A stretch of 64,000 nt of DNA from Fibrobacterota bacterium (GTDB lineage Bacteria; Fibrobacterota; Fibrobacteria; UBA11236), in assembly GCA_028287505.1 (NCBI GenBank), contig JAQBPN010000103.1, forward strand, positions 1-64,000, given 5' to 3'. The position numbers and the translations under genes are program-made. Below the pieces are notes generated by a model. That model searched no databases. It was given only the letters and a program-made list of their open reading frames with translations, and had not been told where the DNA came from. Shown here piece after piece: positions 52,931 through 61,675 of this stretch; position 1 is the first letter of the stretch, and each line of letters opens with the position of its first letter.

Positions 52931-53863
52931 ATGGGCATGCCTATGCGAATGCGGAACTCACTGGTGCTGGGATGGTGGCTGTTCCTGTTCACCTGCCTGC
53001 AGCTCTCCACCCTCGTCCTGGACAGGTCCCACCATCTTGAGTGGGGACGGCTTGGCATCCATCTGATCAAAACCGGTTACCTGGCCTTCGCCTGCGTCCT
53101 CTTCATCCGCTATCTGTCTTTCCGCTCCCAGCGAAACTTCGAAAGCCTGGTCGAGTCCTATAACCGGGTGGCCAAGAAGGTTTTCGAGACCGGGAAAGCA
53201 CGTAAGGACTCCTGGGTTAACCCCTTTCTGAACCTGGTGTTAGTCGTCCTTGCCTCAATCGATTTCACGCTGGTTTTCCAGTGGAATGAAGCGGTGTTCA
53301 AAACCTCGGTCTGGCTCGACCTCATCATCTGGGCCCTGATCATCCGGTGGCTGGGCAGGACCTTTTGGCTCAAGACCAAGGGGACGCGGGAGCGCCTGAA
53401 GGAGGTTCTGGATGACGCGCGCAGCCGGATGCGGGACCCGGCCTCCGAACCTCAGGAGGTGGAAAAGGCCATCTCCAAGACCCCGTTTACGGTCCTGTCC
53501 CTGGTGTCCCTGGCCATCGCCTCCGGGATCGGTTTCCAACGCTGGGACGGGGTCCGGAATGTGTTCCGTATCGACGACTTGAAAGCCTGTATGGAGGGGT
53601 GCATGCGCAAAGCCTCCGTCCGGTTTTATCGGCATGGGGAGCTGCAAATCGACGTGACCGGGAACCCATGCGTGCTGGAGCGGAAGGGCAAGGTGAACAT
53701 GGCCATGGAGTTCCACGAGGGAGACTTGCGCCTGCGCGCCATGGAGAGCGATACCAGCGACTATTTCGGCAATGAAAAGCGCGGAGACGAAGGGTTGGTC
53801 CTGGATGCCACCGGGCGCTTCCACAAGGCCTTATCGCCAGGCTTCCAAAGCAAGGCACAGTAA
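52931..53863 (+). CDS. Hypothetical membrane protein
   Basis: 310 residues. Hydrophobic segments lie near 12-32, 45-62, 98-118, 125-145 and 185-203, with charged loops ('RSQRNFESLVESYNRVAKKVFETG', 'GTRERLKEVLDDARSRM'). The C-terminal 100 residues are soluble and beta-rich. I do not recognise the family. Several ATGs lie within the first 21 bases and GGAGG is 12 bases upstream of the first, so the exact start is uncertain. Transcribed rightward, divergent from the M23 peptidase. Confidence 0.65.
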   Translation: MGMPMRMRNSLVLGWWLFLFTCLQLSTLVLDRSHHLEWGRLGIHLIKTGYLAFACVLFIRYLSFRSQRNFESLVESYNRVAKKVFETGKARKDSWVNPFLNLVLVVLASIDFTLVFQWNEAVFKTSVWLDLIIWALIIRWLGRTFWLKTKGTRERLKEVLDDARSRMRDPASEPQEVEKAISKTPFTVLSLVSLAIASGIGFQRWDGVRNVFRIDDLKACMEGCMRKASVRFYRHGELQIDVTGNPCVLERKGKVNMAMEFHEGDLRLRAMESDTSDYFGNEKRGDEGLVLDATGRFHKALSPGFQSKAQ

Positions 53864-53925
53864 GGGGTTAGGAGCGGGAGTTGGACCGGGAAGACAGGCG
53901 CACCGCAGGGCGGACGCGGCCTGGC

Positions 53926-54810
53926 TTAAAGCGCCTTGGTCCCCTTGGCTTCCTTCATCATGCTAAGCACTTTGTAGGGAATCCTGAGGCTGCCGGGGCA
54001 GTTGCGGCCATCGTAGCGCTTCACATGGAAGTCGGCTCCGCCGGTGCAGACGAGATTGTGCTTCTGGGCGAAGGTCTTGTACTTCTGATACGATGCGTTG
54101 GTCTGGCCGTGACAGTAGGTCTCGATGCCCATCAGTCCGCAATCCACCAGCATGTCCAGCAGATCGTCCCGATTGGTCTTGGAGGGGTGGGCCATGACGG
54201 GAATGCCGCCGGCCTCGCGGATCAACCCGATGGCTTCGGCGGGGGAGAGTTTGACGGTATCCAGGTCCGCCATGAGATCGGAATCGTTGCCCAGGTATTT
54301 GGTGAAAGCATCCTGGAAGGTGGCCACGAATTCCTCTTCCATCAATTGCGCGGCGATGTGGGCGCGGCCGACGCTGCCGCCATGGGCCCGGGCCACCACC
54401 TTATCGTAGTTCAGGGACACGCCCTTTTCTTCCAGGCGGTCCACGATTTGACGGGCCCGATCGACCCGCCTCACCCGCAGTTCCACCAGGGTCTTGTTCA
54501 GCTTGAGATGGGTGGGGTCGAAAAGGTATCCGAGAATGTGGATGTCGCTGCCGCCCACGGAGGAACTGATCTCCACGCCCGGAATATATTCGATGCCTTG
54601 GGCCTGGGCGTAATCCTTGCCTTCTTCGTACGAGTCGATATTGTCATGGTCCGTGATGGCGATGGCGGAAAGGCCTTGCACGCGGCAAAGGTCGATGAGG
54701 TCCTTGACCTGGAGGGCGCCGTCGGAAAAGGTGGAATGCATATGCAAATCCACAAACTCCTTGGCTGCTGCCTGGTCCTTTACCTCACTGGCGAATTTGC
54801 TGGATTTCAT
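53926..54810 (-). CDS. PHP-domain phosphoesterase (RnmA/YciV-like)
   Basis: 294 residues from ATG 54810. 'DLHMHSTFSDG' (21-31) is PHP motif I. It is followed by 'GLSAIAITDHDNIDSY', 'YIPGVEIS', 'IHILGYLFD', 'GGIPVMAHPSKT' and 'GGADFHV', the metal-binding set of the PHP phosphoesterases. Family members include 3',5'-nucleoside-bisphosphate phosphatase and oligoribonuclease-like RnmA. A cytoplasmic enzyme. A TTG-initiated extension upstream would overlap the likely promoter and is not used. Confidence 0.9.
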   Translation of the reverse strand: MKSSKFASEVKDQAAAKEFVDLHMHSTFSDGALQVKDLIDLCRVQGLSAIAITDHDNIDSYEEGKDYAQAQGIEYIPGVEISSSVGGSDIHILGYLFDPTHLKLNKTLVELRVRRVDRARQIVDRLEEKGVSLNYDKVVARAHGGSVGRAHIAAQLMEEEFVATFQDAFTKYLGNDSDLMADLDTVKLSPAEAIGLIREAGGIPVMAHPSKTNRDDLLDMLVDCGLMGIETYCHGQTNASYQKYKTFAQKHNLVCTGGADFHVKRYDGRNCPGSLRIPYKVLSMMKEAKGTKAL

Positions 54811-54858
54811 CCCTTTTTGCCTGAATCCGCCCGAAAACACGACTTTCGGACATGTCTT

Positions 54859-54864
54859 ATTATA
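54859..54864 (-). promoter_or_regulatory. Likely -10 box of the PHP gene
   Basis: A perfect TATAAT on the minus strand, about 50 bases upstream of the PHP start codon. No good -35 match is seen at standard spacing, so the promoter may rely on an activator or an extended -10. Confidence 0.5.
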
Positions 54865-54987
54865 ATACAATCACCCCTGCAATACTACGCGTCCTTTCTC
54901 GCCCGGTTGGGCGCCCAAGGGTTGGATTTACCCCGCGGGGGCAGTAAATTGTAGGCCCTTTCACACCTTTTTGGATAGAAGACCCCA

Positions 54988-56067
54988 ATGATACACCCCA
55001 TCGTGATGGCCGGCGGCAAAGGCGAGCGTTTTTGGCCTTATAGCAATTCCGAGCACCCCAAACAGCTCCTGCCCCTGGTCACCGGAAAGACCATGCTCGA
55101 GGACACCCTGGATAACCTCCGCAAGTTCAAAAAAGGGGTGAAAGTACGCCTTGTCATCGGCAAGAACCTGGAGAAGCCGGTCAAGAAGCTTTTGGGCAAA
55201 AAGCCGGGGGTGGAAGTGGTGGCCGAACCCATGGGGCGGAATACGGCGGCGGCGGTGGCGTTGGCCTGCCGCCTTATCCAGCGCGAAGATCCCCAAGGCG
55301 TCATGCTGGTCCTCACCGCCGATCACGCCATCGCGCCTCCGGAGAAATTCGCCCAGGCCATGCGCGCCGCCTCCGCGGTGGCCCAGGAGGGTAACTCCCT
55401 GGTTACTTTCGGCATCCGGCCGGACCGCCCCGAAGTGGGCTTCGGGTATATCGAAACGGACGGGGACGGCCGCAAGGTGGAAGGGTTGGACAGTTTCGCC
55501 GTCAAGCGGTTCGTGGAAAAACCCGATCGCGCCACCGCCCAGGCCTACGTGGAATCGGGCCGTTTTTTCTGGAACAGCGGCATGTTCGCCTGGCGGGTCG
55601 ATTACCTGTGGGAGCAGTTCCGCAAACACCAGCCGGAAATCGCGCGCGTCTTCGAGGCCGCCGGGGATCTCAATCCCAAAAGCCCCTCGTTCGCGAAGAA
55701 GCTGCAGAAAATCTATAAGACGGTCCCGGAAATCTCCATCGACAACGGCATCATGGAAAAGGCCGATCGCATCCGCGTGGTCATCCCACAGTTCAGCTGG
55801 GACGACATCGGATCCTGGTCGGCCCTGGATCGCTTGCACAAGCCCGATGCCCAAGGCAACCGGGCGGTGGGCCAATGCTTGGCGTTGGAGGCTTCCGACA
55901 ACACCCTGTTTTCCGAGAACGGCCTGGTGGCCGCATTCGGCGTTTCAAACCTTCTGATCGTCCAGACCGGCGGAGTCACCCTGGTGCTGCCCAAGGATAT
56001 GGCGCCTCGATTGAAGGAAATGGTGAAGCTGGCGCAGAAGAACGCCAAGTTGAAGAAGTTCCTGTAA
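54988..56067 (+). CDS. manC: Mannose-1-phosphate guanylyltransferase
   Basis: 359 residues, the single-domain (non-bifunctional) length. The nucleotidyltransferase signature 'MAGGKGERFWPYSNSEHPKQLLPL' (7-30), 'EPMGRNTAAAVALA', 'LTADHAI', 'RFVEKPDRAT' (VEKP about 177-180), 'WNSGMFAWRVDYLW' and 'FSWDDIGSWSAL' identify GDP-mannose pyrophosphorylase. It makes GDP-mannose from GTP and mannose-1-phosphate for polysaccharide or glycoprotein synthesis. It is followed by a terminator hairpin inside repeat copy A. Confidence 0.94.
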   Translation: MIHPIVMAGGKGERFWPYSNSEHPKQLLPLVTGKTMLEDTLDNLRKFKKGVKVRLVIGKNLEKPVKKLLGKKPGVEVVAEPMGRNTAAAVALACRLIQREDPQGVMLVLTADHAIAPPEKFAQAMRAASAVAQEGNSLVTFGIRPDRPEVGFGYIETDGDGRKVEGLDSFAVKRFVEKPDRATAQAYVESGRFFWNSGMFAWRVDYLWEQFRKHQPEIARVFEAAGDLNPKSPSFAKKLQKIYKTVPEISIDNGIMEKADRIRVVIPQFSWDDIGSWSALDRLHKPDAQGNRAVGQCLALEASDNTLFSENGLVAAFGVSNLLIVQTGGVTLVLPKDMAPRLKEMVKLAQKNAKLKKFL

Positions 56068-56120
56068 GACCAAGGTTGCGGGTCTGAGTGCGGAGGTGGA
56101 TTGACGCTGCGGTGGGTGTC

Positions 56121-56281
56121 GTGTGCATCCCGTCGGGCGTGGGGCGACGGGCGTCGGGCGCAAAACCAAGAGACCCCGATAAACAGGGATCTTGGTTTTT
56201 CTTCTTTCTCTTTTCTTAACGCCCGACGCCCGACGCCTAGGCGCGAAGCGACCGAAGGCGGAGATGCCGTACGCCCGACGG
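56121..56281 (+). repeat. Inverted-repeat element, copy A
   Basis: It starts GTGTGCATC and contains a framework of CGTCGGGCG-type direct repeats on the left and TTAACGCCCGACGCCCGACG on the right, closing with GTACGCCCGACG. The two arms are complementary, so the whole element can fold on itself. Copy B at 59762-59913 is the same element in opposite orientation. The inner hairpin differs between copies. Confidence 0.85.
56162..56203 (+). terminator. Intrinsic terminator within repeat copy A
   Basis: AAAACCAAGA (56162-56171) pairs perfectly with TCTTGGTTTT (56190-56199), with an inner CCC/GGG pairing and T-rich sequence after it. It would end manC transcripts, and the A-rich left arm allows it to act in both directions. 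Confidence 0.8.
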
Positions 56282-56288
56282 AATGAAC

Positions 56289-57401
56289 CTACGGAGCTCC
56301 CTGAGTCAAATCCCTCTGCCCATTATCCAGCGGCTTTTCATAGATGACTCGCAGCCGCGGATTAAGGAACGAGGTGTCCCAGACCGCGTCCTCTTCCGTG
56401 AAGTGACCGACCACGTCCGTATCCGCGATGCCGGCCAAGTGCAGGAGCGGACCGTGGGTGCCGATGCTGCGGGCCGTCTGGGCGAACAGGCCCAGCAGCA
56501 ACCCGGTGGATTCCACTTCCAAGGCGGGCAGTCCCAGCAACAGGTCCGGAGGCGGAGGTGGAGAGGCCCACAAGGGTCCGGCTCCGTTGACGACCACCAA
56601 AGCCTGCGCGGCCCCCTGGGAGGATCGTTCCCGCACCGTGGCCTGGAACAGGTCCCGTTCCCGGATGGGGGAGAGGCCTTGCCATAGAAAGAGGCGCGTG
56701 CTCTCCGGCCGCAATCCCTTGGACGTCAAGCGGGCGGCCGCCCCCTTGATGTTTTCCGGACTAACGCCCAGCCGGCTCCACTTGGGAACGATGGGTCTTT
56801 CGGAGAAGTCCCAGAGCCGGACCGCCTGAAGGAACCGTCTCAGGTGGTTGGGAGGGTCGGAAGGAGTCAGAATGATATTGGCGAACGGCCGGGGAGCCTC
56901 CCCGGAAACCTGCACCCGGATGGGGGCCCCGGAAGAGCGGATCAGGAAATGCATCAGGGGCGAGGTCTCGGCGCCCAGGTTTATGGAAAGCTCCGGCCGG
57001 AAGGCGGCCACGGTGCGGATCAGTTCCAGGAAATGGGGTTCCCCCCAGCGGAAATCCTCAGATCTCACCCCCAAGACCCTGTCCGGACCGAAGAGCGCGG
57101 AAAGGAATCCGGTCAAATGCTGCCGGGTCAGCAGCAGGAACTCCGAGTCCGTAAGGCCCTGGATCAGGCTTTGGATTACCGGAAAGGCGACCAGAATCTC
57201 CTGGAAATCATCCGGGAGCAGGATCAGAAGCCTGAGCCGGCCGGAAAGGGTTTTTCCCAACTGAAAGGGCGGATCGCCGAGCTGTCCGCCGGATTTCCAT
57301 GTCAGAAACTTCCAAAGCTGATTGGAAGAAAGATAGTTGAGGGCTTTGTATGGCCACCGTTTCCCGATTTCGGGTTCGCGGCCTAGATTTCGGCGGGCCA
57401 T
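56289..57401 (-). CDS. GT9 (heptosyltransferase)-like protein
   Basis: 370 residues. 'GRLRLLILLPDDFQEILVAFPVIQSLIQG' corresponds to the first Rossmann strand of GT-B family 9, and 'LLLGLFAQTARSIGTHGPLLHLAGIADTDVVGHF' matches its nucleotide-sugar site (usually 'GNDSGPMHLA'). The typical 'D' and 'N' of that loop are changed, so the donor or activity may differ. Probably a cytoplasmic enzyme of envelope glycan assembly. No clear ribosome-binding site precedes the ATG, and a TATAAG lies close upstream, so it may have a very short or no leader. Divergent from the GGDEF gene. Confidence 0.65.
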   Translation of the reverse strand: MARRNLGREPEIGKRWPYKALNYLSSNQLWKFLTWKSGGQLGDPPFQLGKTLSGRLRLLILLPDDFQEILVAFPVIQSLIQGLTDSEFLLLTRQHLTGFLSALFGPDRVLGVRSEDFRWGEPHFLELIRTVAAFRPELSINLGAETSPLMHFLIRSSGAPIRVQVSGEAPRPFANIILTPSDPPNHLRRFLQAVRLWDFSERPIVPKWSRLGVSPENIKGAAARLTSKGLRPESTRLFLWQGLSPIRERDLFQATVRERSSQGAAQALVVVNGAGPLWASPPPPPDLLLGLPALEVESTGLLLGLFAQTARSIGTHGPLLHLAGIADTDVVGHFTEEDAVWDTSFLNPRLRVIYEKPLDNGQRDLTQGAP

Positions 57402-57483
57402 ATGTCTTATACTAGCTAAAGATAATTCGAGAAGGATTGAAAATTATCCACGCCATCCTCAATATGGAATCCGGCACCCGTCC

Positions 57484-59682
57484 ATGATGGCATTTTTAAC
57501 CGCAATGCAAATCGTTCCGGCCCTGCTGCTCTGCCTGGTAGGCGCGCCCATGCTGCCGGTTCCGGCCATTTCCCATTACGAGGCGACCCTGATGGGGGTC
57601 CTATTGGCCGAAGCCCTGTTTTTCCTTTTCCTGACCCGGTCGGCCTCCAGCCAGTACCGGATCGCCAGTTTCACCCAGGCCGTCTGGCTTTTCACCTTTG
57701 CCTGGCTGTCCATCCACCTGCTGGGCGGGGTCCAATTCCGCCTGAACCTGGCCATCGCCCTGGCCACGGCGGCCCTGATCGGGACCCAGGCCCATCCGGT
57801 GCATTCGGTCTATATCATTCTGCTGACCATCGGCGGGGCCGTCGCGGTGGTTACCAATCGTTTGTATGGCTTCCTGCCCCACACGCCGCCTTCCACCGTA
57901 CAGAACATTCCCGACTATGTCTTCTCCATCTTTTTCCCCGTGGTCAGCGTGATGCTGTTCCAGGCGGTGCTGCTGGGGTTCAAACGGGGAAATGCCGTGA
58001 CGCCCAAACCGGCGCCCGCGCCCGAAGCGCCTCCGGTCCCGGTTCCGGGAGGCGCCAACGACAGGCCCACGCCCAAGGGCTCCGTGATCATGTCCGGGGA
58101 CGGCGACCTGGTGGACACCTCCCAGGCCACCCAGTTCTTCAACCGCGTGTACCTGGAGAACCAGGGGGACCAGGCCCTCAAGGACATGAAGGACATCCTG
58201 AACACTGTCGTGTACTTCATGAGCCGCAACTTCAAGGCCTATACATCCCTGGGTTTCCTGGTTTCCGAACTCGGCGACAAGCTCACCTTGAACGCCGTGG
58301 TGACCAAAAGCCGCAACCTCAACTACGAATGCACAATCGAATTCGGCAAGGGCGTGATCGGGTCCGCCGTGAACAAACCCGCCGGGTTCATTACGGGAAA
58401 CCTGCGCTCCTACACGGGGGAACTGGAGTATTACAGCGAGCAGGAGAACATCAACTCCATGATGATCATGCGAGTGATGGACAACCAGAGCAAGCGCATC
58501 CAGGGCCTGCTGCTGGTCGATTCCGAGAACATGCGCGCCTTTACGGATGAGCATAAAGAGCTGATGTACCGGTTCACGCAGATCGCTTCGGCCATGATCA
58601 CGAGCGCCAAGCTCACCTACCAGATGAACAAGGTGGCCATCCAGGCCGATCTGCAATACGAAATCGCCAAAAAGCTGTCCGAAGCCCTGAAGGTGGAAGA
58701 AGTCATCGATGTGCTGACGCAGTCCCTGATGCGCACTTTCGAACACGATCGGCTGGTCATCATCGCCTACAACTCGGCCACCGCCAAGGGCGCGGTCTGG
58801 CGCATCATAGGCGATCCGGGCACCATCGCGGAAGGCATGGAGTTCGACATCCACGACAACCGCAGCCTCTACGGAAGCGTCTTCCGCAACCGCCGCTCGG
58901 TGGTGAGCCAGGGCTTCCGTCTGGAGCAGCGCTTCGTGCGCTTCGACCGCGACGAACCCGCGGAGGTCAAGCCCCAGGACATCCTCATCGCCCCCATCCA
59001 CGACGACCGCCAATCGGTCTGGGCCGTGATCGGGCTCGAATCCAACCGCGCCGGGGTCTACTCCCAGACGGAACTGCAGCTGCTCAAGACCATCATGGCC
59101 AACGTGACCACGGCCCTGACCAAGGCCCGCATGTATACGGAGATGGAGAAGCTGGCGACCATCGACGGCCTGACCCAGATCGCCAACCACCGCAAGTTCC
59201 AGGACATCATGACCATGGAACTGGAACGCTCCGGGCGCTACAACACGCCGCTGACCCTCTTGCTGATGGACATCGACCATTTCAAGAAGTTCAACGACAC
59301 CTACGGCCATCCGGTGGGGGATCTGGTTCTGCAGATGGTCGCCAAGGCCTTGCAGGGCTCCATCCGCAATACCGATTACTGTGCCCGCTACGGCGGCGAG
59401 GAGTTCGTGGTGGTCCTCATCCAGGCCGACGAGGCCCAGTCCCGGATCCTGGCGGAGCGCATCCGCAAAGCCGTGGAGTCCGTGCAAATCCAGAACGACG
59501 ACAAAATCCTGCGTGTCACCGTCAGCATCGGCAGCGCCACCTATCCCTTCGACGCGGCCAACAAGCAGGAACTGATAGACAACTCGGACAAGGCCATGTA
59601 TTCCTCCAAGCAGAACGGACGCAACCGAGTGTCTTTTTTCTCCGAGGTGAAACTCATGCCTTCGACTGCGCAGTCTCATTGA
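57484..59682 (+). CDS. Membrane-bound GAF-GAF-GGDEF diguanylate cyclase
   Basis: 732 residues from ATG 57484. Five or six membrane helices (1-165), a Pro-rich linker (170-200), two GAF-like domains (about 230-390 and 410-560), then the GGDEF domain ('LATIDGLTQIANHRKFQDIM'). The active site is intact: 'LLLMDIDHFKKFNDTYGH' and GGEEF at 637-641. An I-site R628-x-x-D631 lies five residues before GGEEF, predicting product inhibition. It converts two GTP to c-di-GMP under control of a signal sensed by the membrane or GAF parts. No EAL domain. Confidence 0.93.
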   Translation: MMAFLTAMQIVPALLLCLVGAPMLPVPAISHYEATLMGVLLAEALFFLFLTRSASSQYRIASFTQAVWLFTFAWLSIHLLGGVQFRLNLAIALATAALIGTQAHPVHSVYIILLTIGGAVAVVTNRLYGFLPHTPPSTVQNIPDYVFSIFFPVVSVMLFQAVLLGFKRGNAVTPKPAPAPEAPPVPVPGGANDRPTPKGSVIMSGDGDLVDTSQATQFFNRVYLENQGDQALKDMKDILNTVVYFMSRNFKAYTSLGFLVSELGDKLTLNAVVTKSRNLNYECTIEFGKGVIGSAVNKPAGFITGNLRSYTGELEYYSEQENINSMMIMRVMDNQSKRIQGLLLVDSENMRAFTDEHKELMYRFTQIASAMITSAKLTYQMNKVAIQADLQYEIAKKLSEALKVEEVIDVLTQSLMRTFEHDRLVIIAYNSATAKGAVWRIIGDPGTIAEGMEFDIHDNRSLYGSVFRNRRSVVSQGFRLEQRFVRFDRDEPAEVKPQDILIAPIHDDRQSVWAVIGLESNRAGVYSQTELQLLKTIMANVTTALTKARMYTEMEKLATIDGLTQIANHRKFQDIMTMELERSGRYNTPLTLLLMDIDHFKKFNDTYGHPVGDLVLQMVAKALQGSIRNTDYCARYGGEEFVVVLIQADEAQSRILAERIRKAVESVQIQNDDKILRVTVSIGSATYPFDAANKQELIDNSDKAMYSSKQNGRNRVSFFSEVKLMPSTAQSH

Positions 59683-59761
59683 CTGCATAGTCTGTTCTGC
59701 GACTCCAAGAGCGATAGGGAAACTCCTTTCGATTTTGACATGAACAGCATGGGGCAACGTC

Positions 59762-59913
59762 TCGTCGGGCGTACAGGCCGCCCTCCTGGGGCCGGTGCTA
59801 CGCCCTTTGGCGTCGGGCGTCGGGCGTTAAGAAAAGAGAAAACCTGGCTCTGAAGCTTTTCAGAGCAATCTTCGGTTTTCGCGCCCGACGCCCGTCGCCC
59901 GACGAGATGCACA
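59762..59913 (-). repeat. Inverted-repeat element, copy B
   Basis: Reverse-complement counterpart of copy A at 56121-56281. Read on the minus strand it starts GTGTGCATC and has the same GGGCGTCGGGCG and TTAACGCCCGACGCCCGACG framework and the closing GTACGCCCGACG. It lies in the 341-bp gap after the GGDEF gene. Confidence 0.85.
59836..59879 (+). terminator. Intrinsic terminator within repeat copy B
   Basis: AAAACC/GGTTTT outer pairing encloses a perfect GCTCTGAA/TTCAGAGC stem with a GCTT-type loop. It occupies the same place in the element as the copy A terminator but has a different sequence. It would end the GGDEF transcript and can also work leftward. Confidence 0.7.
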
Positions 59914-60023
59914 CTACAACCCTCCGAACTGTCTTCCAACTTTAACCCCAATTAAAGCTCTCTCCCTACATCCTCCGCCGCCCATCCTTGGCCTCCGTCC
60001 ATTCCCTTCCTACCTTCTTCCCC

Positions 60024-60971
60024 ATGTCCCGCATCCTCGTCGTCGGTTTGAACCCCGCTTGGCAAAAGGTCCTGGGGTTCCGGGATTTCCGCCCCGGAGA
60101 GGTCAACCGCGCGCAAAGCGTCTCCGCGTTGGCTTCCGGCAAGGGCATCAATACCGCCAAGGTCCTGCGCCGCCTGGGCCACGAGGTTTCCCTCTTGCAG
60201 ATCCTGGGCGGAGAGAACGGGCGTAAGTGTCTGGAAAGCTGCGAGGCCATGGGCATCCGCAGCCTGCACGCCTGGGTGAAGGCGGATACGCGGCAATGCC
60301 TGACCTTGCTCCATCCCGGCGCAGCGCCCCGCGATGATGCATCGGTTCCCGGAGGCGCCGCTTCCGGGGCCGCGCCATGGGAAGCCACGGAAATCATCGA
60401 GCCGTTCCGGGTTGAGGAAGCCGGGATTTCCCGGACGCTATTGGACCTGCTTCCCGAGAGCGCCGATTCGTTCGATGCCTTGGCCATCTGCGGCACCGTT
60501 CCCGCCGGAGTGGATGGGGAAATCTATGCCGGACTTCTGGAGCGATTCCGGCCCGCGGTTTCCGTCGTCGACGCCTGGCAGGGTCTGGGTCCCGAATCCC
60601 TGGGCAAGGCCACCTGTCTGAAAATGAACCGATGGGAGTATCAATCCCTTATGGAATCCTTGGGACCGCAAGCGGCCGGGGACGCCATGTTCCTGGTGAC
60701 CTCGGGGGGAGGGGAAGCCTCGGTGTTACGGGCCGCCGGGGAGATCGCCCGCCTGGAGCCGCCGCGGCTGGGCGCCGTCGTGAATCCCATCGGGGCGGGG
60801 GACACGGTGACCGCCGGAGTGGTCCATCATCTGCTCCTGGGCCTGGATGCCGTCGAAGCCTTCCGCCAGGGAATGGCCATGGGTTCCGCCAGCTGTCTGG
60901 AGCGCTTGCCGGCGGAATACAAGGACGAAGAGGCGCGGCGCCTGCTTCCTCTGGTGCGGGCGCCGTCATGA
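60024..60971 (+). CDS. PfkB-family sugar kinase (1-phosphofructokinase/tagatose-6-phosphate kinase-like)
   Basis: 315 residues from ATG 60024. It opens 'MSRILVVGLNPAWQKVL', then 'SGKGINTAKVLRRLGHEV' (GKG motif of the phosphofructokinase subfamily), and has 'VNPIGAGDTVTAG' with catalytic D260. An Ala/Gly-rich insertion near residues 95-115 is unusual. It phosphorylates a phosphorylated hexose with ATP. Its stop overlaps the mqnB start (ATGA), an unexpected partnership with menaquinone genes. Confidence 0.87.
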   Translation: MSRILVVGLNPAWQKVLGFRDFRPGEVNRAQSVSALASGKGINTAKVLRRLGHEVSLLQILGGENGRKCLESCEAMGIRSLHAWVKADTRQCLTLLHPGAAPRDDASVPGGAASGAAPWEATEIIEPFRVEEAGISRTLLDLLPESADSFDALAICGTVPAGVDGEIYAGLLERFRPAVSVVDAWQGLGPESLGKATCLKMNRWEYQSLMESLGPQAAGDAMFLVTSGGGEASVLRAAGEIARLEPPRLGAVVNPIGAGDTVTAGVVHHLLLGLDAVEAFRQGMAMGSASCLERLPAEYKDEEARRLLPLVRAPS

Positions 60972-61675
60972 GACTGATCTGCGCCGCCACCGAGCGGGAA
61001 ATGGATGCCTGTCTGCTGTCCGCCGGGGTCCGCTTCCGGGACCTGCCGCCGGGAACGGACTTCCCCTGGGCCCGCATGCGCGGCGGGATTCTTTTCGCCG
61101 TGACCGGGGTGGGAATCCCCATGACCCTGGCCCGGCTGATCCCCTTGGCCGCCAGAATCCGGCCGGAGTGGATCCTCAATACGGGCATCGCGGGCGCCTA
61201 TCCCGGCTCGGGACTTTCCATTGGAGATTTGGTAGCGGGCGAATCGGAAGTATTCGGGGACTTGGGCATGGAAACCCCGGGACCGGAAGCGTTCCTGCCC
61301 CTGGCCACCTTTCCCTGGGCGGACGAAGAGTATCGCCTTCCCATGCCGCTTGCCTTGGATCCACTGGGCCTGGGCGCGGGAACCGCGGCTACCGGCGGAT
61401 TTGGGGGCCTCCACATCGCGCGCGGCTGCACCGTGAATGCCTGCACGGGCCGGGAGGAAACCGGCGCGCGCCGCCGATCGCTGTTCGGGGCCGGATTCGA
61501 GACCATGGAAGGCGCGGCCGCCGCCCTGGCGGGCCGGGAGTCGGGCATTCCCGTTTCCGAAGTCCGCGCCATCAGCAATATCGCTTCCACCCGGGACTTC
61601 CGCCAAACGGACGCGGAGACCGCCATGGGTAACCTGGGTGTTTACATGGGCCGCTGGCTCGGGGGGAATGCATGA
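60968..61675 (+). CDS. mqnB: Futalosine hydrolase
   Basis: 235 residues of the purine nucleoside phosphorylase/MTAN-like fold: 'MRLICAATEREMDACLL', 'VTGVGIPMTLARLI', 'LNTGIAGAYPGSGLSIGDLV', 'FETMEGAAAALAGRESGIPVSEVRAISNIAS'. In the futalosine route MqnB releases hypoxanthine from futalosine. Identification is strengthened by the 4-base overlap with mqnD. Cytoplasmic. Confidence 0.9.
   Translation: MRLICAATEREMDACLLSAGVRFRDLPPGTDFPWARMRGGILFAVTGVGIPMTLARLIPLAARIRPEWILNTGIAGAYPGSGLSIGDLVAGESEVFGDLGMETPGPEAFLPLATFPWADEEYRLPMPLALDPLGLGAGTAATGGFGGLHIARGCTVNACTGREETGARRRSLFGAGFETMEGAAAALAGRESGIPVSEVRAISNIASTRDFRQTDAETAMGNLGVYMGRWLGGNA

Noticed and set aside
54811-54870. TTG-initiated extension of the PHP gene
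   Set aside because: It would place the start codon upstream of and overlapping a perfect TATAAT, which is more likely the promoter.
57601-59757. Long open frame on the minus strand opposite the GGDEF gene
   Set aside because: It has His/Val/Gly-rich shadow composition, no family signature and no ribosome-binding site, while the plus strand encodes a complete diguanylate cyclase. Similar shadows oppose 30784-32340, 34802-36589 and 15066-16391.
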